A stretch of 64,000 nt of DNA, taken from positions 744,001-808,000 of the forward strand of contig NZ_CP135529.1 of the NCBI RefSeq assembly GCF_032401055.1. Direction: 5' to 3'. Origin of the DNA: Tardiphaga sp. 709 (GTDB taxonomy: Bacteria > Pseudomonadota > Alphaproteobacteria > Rhizobiales > Xanthobacteraceae). Shown in pieces: positions 17,945-25,963 of this stretch (its first letter is position 1; every line of letters begins with the position of its first letter). The notes below the pieces were generated by a model. It was not told the origin of the DNA and made no database searches. It saw only the letters and a list, made by a program, of their open reading frames with translations. A program made the position numbers and the translations under genes.

Positions 17945-18208
17945 ATGTTCCGCAAGATCGCACTGACTTTGGTTGCAGCGGCCTCATTGGGCGCCGCGGC
18001 GCTGGCTCCCACCTCGGCTTCCGCCTGGGGAGGCCACGGCGGATGGCACGGCGGTGGCTGGCATGGCGGCGGCTGGCATCGCGGCTGGGGCGGACCACGC
18101 TTCGTCGGCGGGCCGGTTTACGGCTATGGCGGCGGCGGATGTCTCGTCCGCCGGGTCGTTCCGACCCCGTGGGGACCGCGTTGGCGACTGGTCAATCGCT
18201 GCTACTGA
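17945..18208 (+). CDS. Small secreted Gly/His/Trp-rich protein
   Basis: 87 residues. A signal peptide (KIALTLVAAASLGAAAL) ends at about TSASA. The mature part is Gly, His and Trp-rich with WHGGG repeats, then a two-cysteine end (GGGCLVRRVV ... VNRCY) that could form a disulphide. Similar short Gly-rich exported peptides are common in this family and have no known function. The start at 17945 is preferred to ATG 17939 because AGAGGAG lies six bases before it. The His-rich repeats could bind metal, but this is a guess. Confidence 0.75.
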   Translation: MFRKIALTLVAAASLGAAALAPTSASAWGGHGGWHGGGWHGGGWHRGWGGPRFVGGPVYGYGGGGCLVRRVVPTPWGPRWRLVNRCY

Positions 18209-18231
18209 CGCTCCACTAACAGTAAAATACC

Positions 18232-18262
18232 GCCCGGCCGTTCCCTCGGCCGGGCTTTTTCT
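18232..18262 (+). terminator. Rho-independent terminator of the Gly/His-rich gene
   Basis: GCCCGGCCG (18232-18240) pairs with CGGCCGGGC (18247-18255), followed by TTTTTCTT. Confidence 0.92.
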
Positions 18263-18388
18263 TGGCAGATCCATCGACGATTCATCGAATTTTGACTCAA
18301 ACAGCCTCAAATCCATAAATCTTGAAACAATTTCGGCCCGCACGACTTGCCTTAGTGTCATTCAACTGCCACGAGCGCCGGGAAGACA

Positions 18389-18571
18389 ATGCAGAACCAG
18401 TTCATCAATAATGGCGAAGAGCACATCGACCGCACCACCAGCGTGGCGATTTGCAATGCCATCGGCGAACGGCTGCGCCGGGATGTCGGCCCGGACGATG
18501 CCCTGCCCTCCCATCTGCAGACGCTGATCGACCGGATGCGGCAGCAGGATGAAAACACCGGCAGCCGTTAA
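18389..18571 (+). CDS. Small NepR-like protein (possible anti-sigma factor)
   Basis: 60 residues. The core AICNAIGERLRR ... LPSHLQTLIDRMRQQ has the IG-x-x-LR and P-x-x-L-x-x-L spacing of the NepR fold, the small anti-sigma factor of EcfG in the alphaproteobacterial general stress response. PhyR and EcfG genes are not next to it, unlike the canonical locus, so it may be an accessory paralogue or something else. The ATG at 18389 is preceded by CGGGAAGAC, a weak site. The resemblance is by eye only. Confidence 0.55.
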   Translation: MQNQFINNGEEHIDRTTSVAICNAIGERLRRDVGPDDALPSHLQTLIDRMRQQDENTGSR

Positions 18572-18610
18572 CAGCAGAATTGATCTTCTACGCACCGTTG
18601 GCGACCAAAT

Positions 18611-18648
18611 CGGGGTTGCCTTTGTGCGTCGCAGCGGTGACAACCCCG
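18611..18648 (+). promoter_or_regulatory. Inverted repeat at the ABC-F start codon
   Basis: CGGGGTTG (18611-18618) and CAACCCCG (18641-18648) can pair over a 22-nt loop ending one base before the ABC-F start codon. In the RNA this would bury the ribosome-binding region, hinting at translational control. No T-tract is present. Confidence 0.4.
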
Positions 18649-18649
18649 C

Positions 18650-20512
18650 ATGCTTTCCATCACAGACATTTCGATCCGGATCGCCGGACGCCTGCTCATT
18701 GACGAGAGCACGGTACAGATTGCGCCGGGAGCCCGCGTGGGTTTCGTCGGCCGCAACGGCGTCGGTAAATCGACACTTTTTCATGCCATTCGCGGCGATC
18801 TGGCCACAGAAACCGGGAGTATCTCGATCCCGCCCCGCTGGCGTATTGGCAGCCTCGCCCAGGAGGCGCCAGACGGCCCCGAAAGCTTGATCTCCGTCGT
18901 CTTGAAAGCCGATCTCGAGCGCGACGCGCTGCTGAAGGAAGCCGAGACTGCCTCCGATCCGGAGCGCATTTCCGACATCCAGACCCGCCTTGTCGATATC
19001 GATGCGCATTCCGCGCCCGCTCGCGCCGCAGCGATTCTGAGCGGCCTTGGCTTCTCAGCTGAAGCCCAGTTGCGCTCCTGTTCCGAATTCTCCGGTGGCT
19101 GGCGCATGCGCGTGGCACTTGCAGCGACGCTGTTTTCGGCGCCGGACCTGTTGTTGCTAGACGAACCGACCAACTATCTCGATCTCGAAGGCACGCTGTG
19201 GCTCGAGGATCATCTCGCCAACTATCCGCGCACGGTCATCGTCATCAGCCATGACCGCGACCTGCTCGATACGTCGGTGAACGAGATCCTGCATCTCGAC
19301 CGCGGCAAGCTCGTGCATTATCGCGGGACTTACTCAAATTACGAAGAGTTCCGCGCCAACAAGGAGGCGCTCGACGCCAAGAACGTCAAGCGTCAGGAAG
19401 CCGAGCGCAAGCGGCTGCAGGACTTCGTCGATCGCTTCAAGGCCAAGGCCTCCAAGGCACGTCAGGCACAATCGCGCGTAAAGATGCTTGAGCGCATGAA
19501 GCCAATCTCAGCGCTGGTAACGCAAGACGTGCGCGAGATCGTCTTCCCTGCGCCCGAGAAGATCCTGTCGCCGCCGATTCTCGCGGTGGACAATGTGTCG
19601 GTCGGCTATGAGCCCGGCAAGCCGGTACTCAATCAGGTGACACTCCGCATCGATACCGAGGATCGCATTGCCCTGCTCGGCTCCAACGGTAATGGCAAGT
19701 CAACGCTCGTCAAGCTGCTGGCGAACAAGCTGAAACCATTTTCAGGATCGATCACCCGCGCCGACAAACTGTCGATCGCTTACTTTGCCCAGCATCAGCT
19801 CGACGAGCTGGTGATGGACAACTCCGTCTATGATCACGTCCGCAAGCTGATGCCCGACATGCCGGAATCGAAAATCCGCGCGCGTGCCGGCAATATCGGC
19901 TTTTCCGGCAAGGCCGCGGATACGATCGTAAAAAGCCTGTCCGGCGGCGAAAAGGCGCGGCTACTGCTGGGGCTCGCAACTTTCTACGGTCCGAACATGA
20001 TCATCCTGGACGAACCGACCAACCATCTCGATATCGACAGCCGCGCAGCGCTGGCCGAGGCGATCAACGAATTCCCCGGCGCGGTGATCATGGTCTCCCA
20101 TGATCGCTATCTGATCGAGGCCTGCGCAGACCAGCTCTGGGTTGTGGCCGACCGCACCGTCACCAATTTCGACGGCGATCTCGACGACTATCGCAAAGTC
20201 GTCATGCAAGCCCGCGGCATGCGCGCGCCGACGCGCGACCGCGCAAACACGGACCGCGAAAAACTGGCGAAGCCTAAAGAAAAGAAAGTCCCGCTCAAGC
20301 AGCAGGTCGCCGAAGCAGAATCCGAGATGGAGCGGATCACCGCCATCATCGCCAAGATCGATACTGCGCTCGCATTGCCCGACCTGTTCAAGAAGGATCC
20401 GAAGCAGGCCACGCAACTCACCAAAGCCCGCGCCGCTGCGGCGGACGCATTGCAACGCGCCGAAGAGCAATGGCTGAGCGCGAGTTCTCTGCATGAAGAA
20501 GCGAACGGCTGA
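18650..20512 (+). CDS. ABC-F family ATP-binding protein (Uup/YheS type)
   Basis: 620 residues, two nucleotide-binding domains and no membrane segment. Domain 1: Walker A GRNGVGKST, signature FSGGWRMRVALA, Walker B LLLLDEPTN. Domain 2: GSNGNGKST, LSGGEKARLLL, MIILDEPTN. The P-site linker helices lie at about 235-290 (Lys/Arg/Glu-rich). A C-terminal coiled coil follows from about 540. Such proteins act on ribosomes, resolving stalled states or DNA-related structures, and do not transport. The start ATG at 18650 fits the conserved MLSITDISIR; the ribosome-binding site is weak, and an inverted repeat ends right before the ATG. Confidence 0.95.
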   Translation: MLSITDISIRIAGRLLIDESTVQIAPGARVGFVGRNGVGKSTLFHAIRGDLATETGSISIPPRWRIGSLAQEAPDGPESLISVVLKADLERDALLKEAETASDPERISDIQTRLVDIDAHSAPARAAAILSGLGFSAEAQLRSCSEFSGGWRMRVALAATLFSAPDLLLLDEPTNYLDLEGTLWLEDHLANYPRTVIVISHDRDLLDTSVNEILHLDRGKLVHYRGTYSNYEEFRANKEALDAKNVKRQEAERKRLQDFVDRFKAKASKARQAQSRVKMLERMKPISALVTQDVREIVFPAPEKILSPPILAVDNVSVGYEPGKPVLNQVTLRIDTEDRIALLGSNGNGKSTLVKLLANKLKPFSGSITRADKLSIAYFAQHQLDELVMDNSVYDHVRKLMPDMPESKIRARAGNIGFSGKAADTIVKSLSGGEKARLLLGLATFYGPNMIILDEPTNHLDIDSRAALAEAINEFPGAVIMVSHDRYLIEACADQLWVVADRTVTNFDGDLDDYRKVVMQARGMRAPTRDRANTDREKLAKPKEKKVPLKQQVAEAESEMERITAIIAKIDTALALPDLFKKDPKQATQLTKARAAAADALQRAEEQWLSASSLHEEANG

Positions 20513-20551
20513 AACGCAGCCGTCGCTTACTTCGACATCATCACGAAAGGA

Positions 20552-21097
20552 TCAGGTCGCGGCGCGCTTCTTGGCCTTCGGACGCGCGGTCTTCGGCTGC
20601 TCAACTTCCGGACCGCGTTCGACCACGGTCAGACGACCGGCGGTAAACGTATAGATGCCAGCACGCGGACCGCGCAGATAGGTCAGCACGGCAACGCGAT
20701 CGCCGCGCGGGCTGGTCGAGAGGCTGACATTGTCGGGTGCGCCTGCACCACGCGCCACGTCGCATTCGGTATGGCCGAGCGCCACGACGCCAGTTTGAAC
20801 CGGCGCACCTGCGGTACCATCGGCAAGCGCGTTGGCATCACGCGGCGCCATGCCCGGGCACGCACCGTCAGCGCTGATGAGATCCTGCGGACTGACGGCC
20901 TGCTCAGGCGACAGCGGCGGCGTCTCGATCGAAACATTCTTGATGAATACGCGACCTGGCTTGGAGAACCAGTCGGCATCCTTGGACAGCAGATCCGTGG
21001 AGAATGCGTCACCGCCCACGCCGGCGCAGCCAGCAAGCAATGGCGCAGCAAGCAGCAGCACGAGCAGACCGTTTCGATGAAGCTTTTCTTGTCGCAC
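20552..21097 (-). CDS. Putative outer-membrane or periplasmic lipoprotein
   Basis: A lipobox LLAGC follows a hydrophobic run LLVLLLAAPL, giving a lipidated cysteine after RQEKLHRNG. I chose the GTG at 21097 because it gives a normal signal peptide; the frame is open to 21202. The mature part contains SPQDLISADGACPGM, HTECDVARGAGAPDNVSLS and YTFTAGRLTVVERGP, ending in a Lys/Arg-rich tail (KTARPKAKKRAAT). About 181 residues. The ADGAC-type stretch resembles small alphaproteobacterial lipoproteins of unknown function. It converges with the ABC-F gene and has no clear partner. Confidence 0.75.
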   Translation of the reverse strand: MRQEKLHRNGLLVLLLAAPLLAGCAGVGGDAFSTDLLSKDADWFSKPGRVFIKNVSIETPPLSPEQAVSPQDLISADGACPGMAPRDANALADGTAGAPVQTGVVALGHTECDVARGAGAPDNVSLSTSPRGDRVAVLTYLRGPRAGIYTFTAGRLTVVERGPEVEQPKTARPKAKKRAAT

Positions 21098-21229
21098 GAT
21101 TACGCAACCCCAAGACAGGCGATAAGCGCCTGTAACATCATTCATTTGCGGCACTACCATGACACAGCGGTAGATACCGGTGAGGAAATCTACAATTATC
21201 ATTAATTGCAGCAGATCGCCAATCGCCAG

Positions 21230-21682
21230 CTAATTCTTGCGCTGCCACCGGCCACGTTCATCGGTCTGCCAGTAAGTGGCGGTAAAGCCCCTCGCCTTAC
21301 AATCAGTCCAGGCTGCTCGCGCTGCAGCGAGTGCATCGGCATCGTCGCCGTTAAATACCAGCACCATGCGCTCATAGCCGTCGGCATCGGCCGGCACCGC
21401 CGCGCTGTCCACAAGGAACCGGACCTGGGCACGATTGGGATTGCCCTCTTCGATCGCGAGAATGATCGGCTGATCCGCCGCGTCTGCCACACGCCAGGTC
21501 GCGTGCGGCAGAAATGAATCATCACGATAGGTCCACAAATGCGCATCGAGCGCATCGGCGCGCTCTTCTGATGTGGATTGCACTACGACACGCCAGCCGC
21601 GCTCGAGTGACTTCTCGAGCAGCGGCGGCAGCACGCTCTCCAGCGTCATGTTCTGCAGGTGATAGAACAGGACCTCGGTCAT
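21230..21682 (-). CDS. holC: DNA polymerase III chi subunit
   Basis: HolC, the chi subunit that links the clamp loader to single-stranded DNA-binding protein. The start MTEVLFYHLQNMTLESVLPPLLEKSLERGWRV is typical, followed by DALDAHLWTYRDDSFLPH. The 150-residue length is normal. pepA lies upstream with a 9-bp gap on the same strand, the usual pairing in this family. Confidence 0.94.
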   Translation of the reverse strand: MTEVLFYHLQNMTLESVLPPLLEKSLERGWRVVVQSTSEERADALDAHLWTYRDDSFLPHATWRVADAADQPIILAIEEGNPNRAQVRFLVDSAAVPADADGYERMVLVFNGDDADALAAARAAWTDCKARGFTATYWQTDERGRWQRKN

Positions 21683-21691
21683 CGTGTCGGA

Positions 21692-23194
21692 CTACTTCTT
21701 CGCCTCGTAATAATCAGCAACAAGCCGATCCAGCAGCCGCACGCCGTAACCCGAGCCCCAGCTCTGATTGATCTCGGTCTTCGGCGCGCCCATGGCGGTG
21801 CCGGCGATATCGAGATGCGCCCACGGCGTATCGTCGACGAAACGCTGCAGGAACTGCGCCGCAGTGATCGAGCCGCCATTGCGCGTGCCGGTGTTCTTCA
21901 TGTCGGCGAATTGCGAGTCGATCTGCTTGTCGTATTCCGGACCGAGCGGCATCCGCCAGACACGTTCGCCGGTGGTCTGTCCGACGGTGGACAGACGCTC
22001 AGCGAGTTCATCATTGTTGGAGAACATGCCGGCATATTCGGTACCGAGCGCGACCATGATCGCACCGGTCAGCGTCGCCAGATCGACCATGAATTTCGGC
22101 TTGAACTTCTTCGCCACATACCAGAGCACATCGGCCAGTACGAGACGGCCTTCAGCGTCGGTGTTGATGATTTCGATGGTCTGACCGGACATCGACGTCA
22201 CGATGTCGCCCGGACGCTGCGCGTTGCCATCCGGCATGTTTTCGACGATGCCGATGGCGCCGACGACATTGACCTTGGCCTTGCGGCCCGCGAGTGCATG
22301 CATCAGGCCAACGACGCAGGCTGCGCCGCCCATATCGCCCTTCATGTCTTCCATGCTGCCGGCCGGCTTGATGGAGATGCCGCCGGTATCGAAGGTCACG
22401 CCCTTGCCGATGAAGGCGACAGGCTGCTCACCCTTCTTGCCACCGTTCCAGCGCATCACCACCATGCGGCCGGGACGCACAGATCCCTGGGATACGCCGA
22501 GCAGCGCGCCCATGCCAAGCTTGGTCATCGCCTTGACGTCGAGCACTTCGACCGTGACGCCGAGCTTCTTTAACTCACCTGCGCGGCGCGCAAATTCGGC
22601 GGGAAACAGCACATTCGGCGGCTCATTCACGAGCTCGCGGGCCAGCACGACACCGTTCACGATATGATTGCCCGGCGCAAAGGCCCTCTTGGCTGCGGCG
22701 ACGTCGCTCACGGCCAGCGAAACCGCGACGCTGCCGGGCGTCTCATCGGCTTCCTTCTTCTTGGTTTTGTAACGATCGAATTTGTAAGCGCGCAGCAATA
22801 CGCCGGAGGCGACCGATGCCGCCTGCTCCGGCATCATTGCCCCCGAAGCCAGCTCCGCGATGACGGTCACCGCCTCATTGCTGCCGCCGACCTTGCCGGC
22901 GAGCACGCCGCCAAATTTCAGCAGATCGGTCTCCTTCAGATCGGCCGGCTTGCCGGTGCCGATCACGATGAGACGCGACGCCTTGATGCCGTCCGGGGCC
23001 AGGATGTCGAGCGTCGATGCGCTCTTGCCCTTGAACTTGCTGGTTGTAGCCGCGCGCTTCACAGTTGCTGCGGCGTCCCCGAGAGCCTTGGTCGCGGCAG
23101 GACCGAATTTCAACGTTTCGTCGCAGAACACCACAAGAGCACCGCGCGCAGCATTAGCAAACGGGACGAAGCCGACCTTGACGGCGTCGGACAT
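21692..23194 (-). CDS. pepA: Leucyl aminopeptidase (M17 family)
   Basis: Di-metal aminopeptidase of 500 residues. The catalytic part has the signature [14 protein letters not shown], plus [15 protein letters not shown] (metal-binding Lys and Asp) and [10 protein letters not shown]. The N-terminal domain (about 1-170) is the divergent M17 regulatory half. The start ATG at 23194 follows GGAGGAATTTGCC, a strong site; the frame is open to 23443 but that part is not homologous. It is probably co-transcribed with holC. In some bacteria PepA also binds DNA. Confidence 0.96.
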   Translation of the reverse strand: MSDAVKVGFVPFANAARGALVVFCDETLKFGPAATKALGDAAATVKRAATTSKFKGKSASTLDILAPDGIKASRLIVIGTGKPADLKETDLLKFGGVLAGKVGGSNEAVTVIAELASGAMMPEQAASVASGVLLRAYKFDRYKTKKKEADETPGSVAVSLAVSDVAAAKRAFAPGNHIVNGVVLARELVNEPPNVLFPAEFARRAGELKKLGVTVEVLDVKAMTKLGMGALLGVSQGSVRPGRMVVMRWNGGKKGEQPVAFIGKGVTFDTGGISIKPAGSMEDMKGDMGGAACVVGLMHALAGRKAKVNVVGAIGIVENMPDGNAQRPGDIVTSMSGQTIEIINTDAEGRLVLADVLWYVAKKFKPKFMVDLATLTGAIMVALGTEYAGMFSNNDELAERLSTVGQTTGERVWRMPLGPEYDKQIDSQFADMKNTGTRNGGSITAAQFLQRFVDDTPWAHLDIAGTAMGAPKTEINQSWGSGYGVRLLDRLVADYYEAKK

Positions 23195-23698
23195 GGCAAA
23201 TTCCTCCAGAAGATCAGGGCTGTCGCAGGGGTCGGCGCGGAATCCGGTCAGTGCGGCGGGGTTCAAGTGTTTTGTTGTCGTCGCAGCGTGAACCGTCAAG
23301 ACAGGTTCTGACCGAAACCGCCAAGGATCGATAGTTTCTTGTGTTTCCCCCGAGGGAAACCCAACCGCGCGTAACCCACGATTCGGGCATTGCCTGTGTC
23401 CGAATGTGTCGACTCTGACCTTAGGTGACGGTCTTGCCAACAAACGGGCCCTACCGACGAACCCGGTTCCTCGCCGCCAAGTGAGTTGCGAAGCATTTCA
23501 GTGGCCCAAGGGACACATCGGGCACATAATTAACCATATCTTGAGCGAGCCATCCCCCGGCCATTTTGTTGACCAATCAAAGGGATGCTAAGTGAGATGA
23601 TGGGCTTGTGAGGATCGCGGCATGTCCTTTTGGGGGTCCCCTTGCGGGATTGGATATGCGGGCGGCTTTAATGGCCGGAATGGGGATTGATCGGACCG
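23195..23698. other. Divergent intergenic region between pepA and lptF
   Basis: 504 bp with no convincing gene. It contains an inverted repeat GTTTCCC/GGGAAAC (23343-23360) and should hold the pepA and lptF promoters. An AT-rich patch near 23526-23540 (ATAATTAACCATATCTTGAG) could be part of the lptF promoter. Confidence 0.5.
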
Positions 23699-24868
23699 AT
23701 GGGGTCTATCGACAGGTATATTTTCCGCACGACGCTGGCGTCGTTTGCGGTGGTTCTGGTCAGCCTGACGGGCGTGATCTGGATCACGCAAGCGTTGCGC
23801 GGAATCGACCTGATGACGAGCCAGGGTCAGACCATCCTGACCTTCCTCGGCGTCACCAGCTTGGCGATTCCCGTTCTCGTTCTGATCATTGCTCCAATCG
23901 CCCTCATGATCGCGGTGTCCCACACCCTGACCAAGCTCGCGACCGACTCCGAAATCATCGTGATGAATGCCGCCGGCCTGTCGCCGCGACGGCTGTTTCG
24001 TCCCTTCCTGTTCGCGACAATGGTCGTATCGTTGCTCGTGGCTTTCATTGGCTCATATCTGGCACCGGATGGTATGCGCCGGCTAAAGCGCTGGGACGCC
24101 GAGATCACGGCCGACGTTCTGGCGAATATCCTGCAGCCTGGCCGCTTCGCTCAGCTCGACCAGAACCTGACTATCCGCGTCCGGGAGCGTCAGCCCGGCG
24201 GATTACTGGTCGGGATTTTTGTAGATGATCGTCGCGATCCCAAAGAGCGCGTCACCATCATTGCCGACCATGGCACGGTGCTAAAGAACAAGGATGGTTC
24301 GTTTCTGATTCTGGAAGACGGCAATCTGCAGCGTTTCGAGACGGGCAAGACCGACCCCGCCATGGTGGCGTTCGGCCGCTACGCTTTCGATATGTCGAAG
24401 TTCTCCAATCGCAGCCAGGACGTCACCTACGGAATTCGTGAACGATATCTCTGGGAATTGATGGTGCCGCCAGTGGATGACCCGCTTTACAAGCAGGTGC
24501 CGCGGCAGTTCAGCGCCGAGATGCACGACCGCTTGATGGCGCCGATCTATCCGCTTGCCTTTGCCGCCTTGACCTTTGCATTTCTGGGCTCGCCACGGAC
24601 GACGCGGCAGAGCCGCAACTTCTCGATGGGCAGCGCAATTGCCGCGGTGTTCGGCCTACGCATGGCGGGCTTCGCCTGCTCCGTCGTGGCAGCGAAATCG
24701 GACTTCGCCGCACCGCTTCAATATGCCCTGCTGGTGACAGCGGTCGGCGTCAGCTTCTGGATCATCTCAGCCGGGATTGTGGTGGAGCCGCCGGCGAAGC
24801 TGGTGGAAGCAATCAACAGATCCAACGAGCGGTTGTTGCGCCTCTTCCGACGGCCAGCCGCCGCATGA
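23699..24868 (+). CDS. lptF: LPS export ABC transporter permease LptF
   Basis: Inner-membrane permease of the LptB2FGC machine that extracts lipopolysaccharide. 389 residues with membrane segments near 14-35, 50-75 and 100-120, then a periplasmic jelly-roll-like domain (about 140-275) and three C-terminal segments. Conserved beginnings MGSIDRYIFRTTLASF and the SEIIVMNAAGLSPRRL coupling-helix region are visible. The ATG at 23699 is chosen; an upstream in-frame TTG at 23687 is possible. Its TGA overlaps the lptG ATG (ATGA), so translation is coupled. Confidence 0.96.
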   Translation: MGSIDRYIFRTTLASFAVVLVSLTGVIWITQALRGIDLMTSQGQTILTFLGVTSLAIPVLVLIIAPIALMIAVSHTLTKLATDSEIIVMNAAGLSPRRLFRPFLFATMVVSLLVAFIGSYLAPDGMRRLKRWDAEITADVLANILQPGRFAQLDQNLTIRVRERQPGGLLVGIFVDDRRDPKERVTIIADHGTVLKNKDGSFLILEDGNLQRFETGKTDPAMVAFGRYAFDMSKFSNRSQDVTYGIRERYLWELMVPPVDDPLYKQVPRQFSAEMHDRLMAPIYPLAFAALTFAFLGSPRTTRQSRNFSMGSAIAAVFGLRMAGFACSVVAAKSDFAAPLQYALLVTAVGVSFWIISAGIVVEPPAKLVEAINRSNERLLRLFRRPAAA

Positions 24869-25963
24869 GCATGATCACCAACACCATCGGAAGGTATTTC
24901 GCCGGTCGCTTCTTGGTGGCCGCCTTGGGCGTGTTCACCAGTATCTTCATGCTGCTGGTGCTGGTCGATTACATCGAGATGGTCAGGCGAACGTCCGGGC
25001 TGGCCTCGGCCTCTGCTCTGATGGTGGCGCAGACGTCGCTGTACCGGGTGCCCCAGTTGCTCGAGAAGATGATGCCGTTTTGCATCCTGATCGGCGCCAT
25101 GACCTGTTATCTCGCGCTGTCGCGGCGGCTCGAGCTGGTGGTCGCTCGCGCCGCCGGCGTCTCGGCCTGGCAGTTTATTTCCCCTGCACTGGCCAGCGCC
25201 CTCGTCCTGGGCGTGCTCGCGACCGTGGGCTACAATCCCCTGTCGGCCAACCTGCGCGAGGAATCGAAGCGGATGGAAGCCCAGATGTTCGGCGATGCGC
25301 CGGGCGGCGGCGTCCAGGACGCCTCCGGCTTCTGGATCAACCAGGTCAATCGCGAGGGCCAATCCATCATCAATGCCGCCCGCAGCGAGCAGCAGGGCGT
25401 CCGCCTGACCGGCCTGACCGTGTTCCGGTTCGACACCGAATCCCAGTTCAAGGAACGGATTGAAGCTCGCGAGGCATCGCTGGAGCCCGGCCGCTGGCTG
25501 TTCAAAGGGGTGCGACGCTACACCCTCGATCTCGCCCGTGGTTGAGCAGGACAGCATGTACCTGGCCACGACCCTGACCCCGCTGCAGGTCAGAAACAGT
25601 TTTTCGACCCCCGAAACAGTGTCATTTTGGCAACTTCCTTCGTATATCAAATCCTCCGAGAGTTCGGGTTTCGCGACGGCGGGGTATCGCTTGCAGTATC
25701 ATAAGCTTATCGCACAGCCGTTTTTGCTGGTTGCGATGGTGATGCTGGCTGCTTCCGTGAGCCTGAGGTTCTTTCGGATGGGCGGTGTCCAGAAGATGGT
25801 TTTGAGTGGCGTGGGCGCAGGCTTTCTGCTCTACGTCCTGTCGAAAGTTACGGAAGATTTGAGCAAGGCTGAGTTGATGCATCCGATTGCTGCGGCGTGG
25901 CTGCCTGTGTGTGTGGGCGGCCTCACCGGCTTTTTGGCCTTGTTGTACCAGGAGGACGGATAG
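24865..25963 (+). pseudogene. lptG: LPS export ABC transporter permease LptG, with a frameshift
   Basis: Partner of LptF in LPS export. The first frame runs from ATG 24865 through three membrane segments and the start of the periplasmic domain to GRWLFKGVRRYTLD, then hits a premature TGA at 25543-25545. The continuation VVEQDSMYLATTLTP, STPETVSFWQLPSYI and the C-terminal membrane segments lies in a different frame down to TAG 25963. The break is within about 25528-25536; one extra base or two missing bases would explain it. A repaired protein has about 365 residues, normal length. LptG is essential in most relatives, so a base-level sequence error is likelier than real loss. The lptD GTG overlaps the TAG. 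Confidence 0.92.

Noticed and set aside
25460-25963. Separate short membrane protein after lptG
   Set aside because: It continues the LptG sequence in another frame, and its first residues are not conserved.
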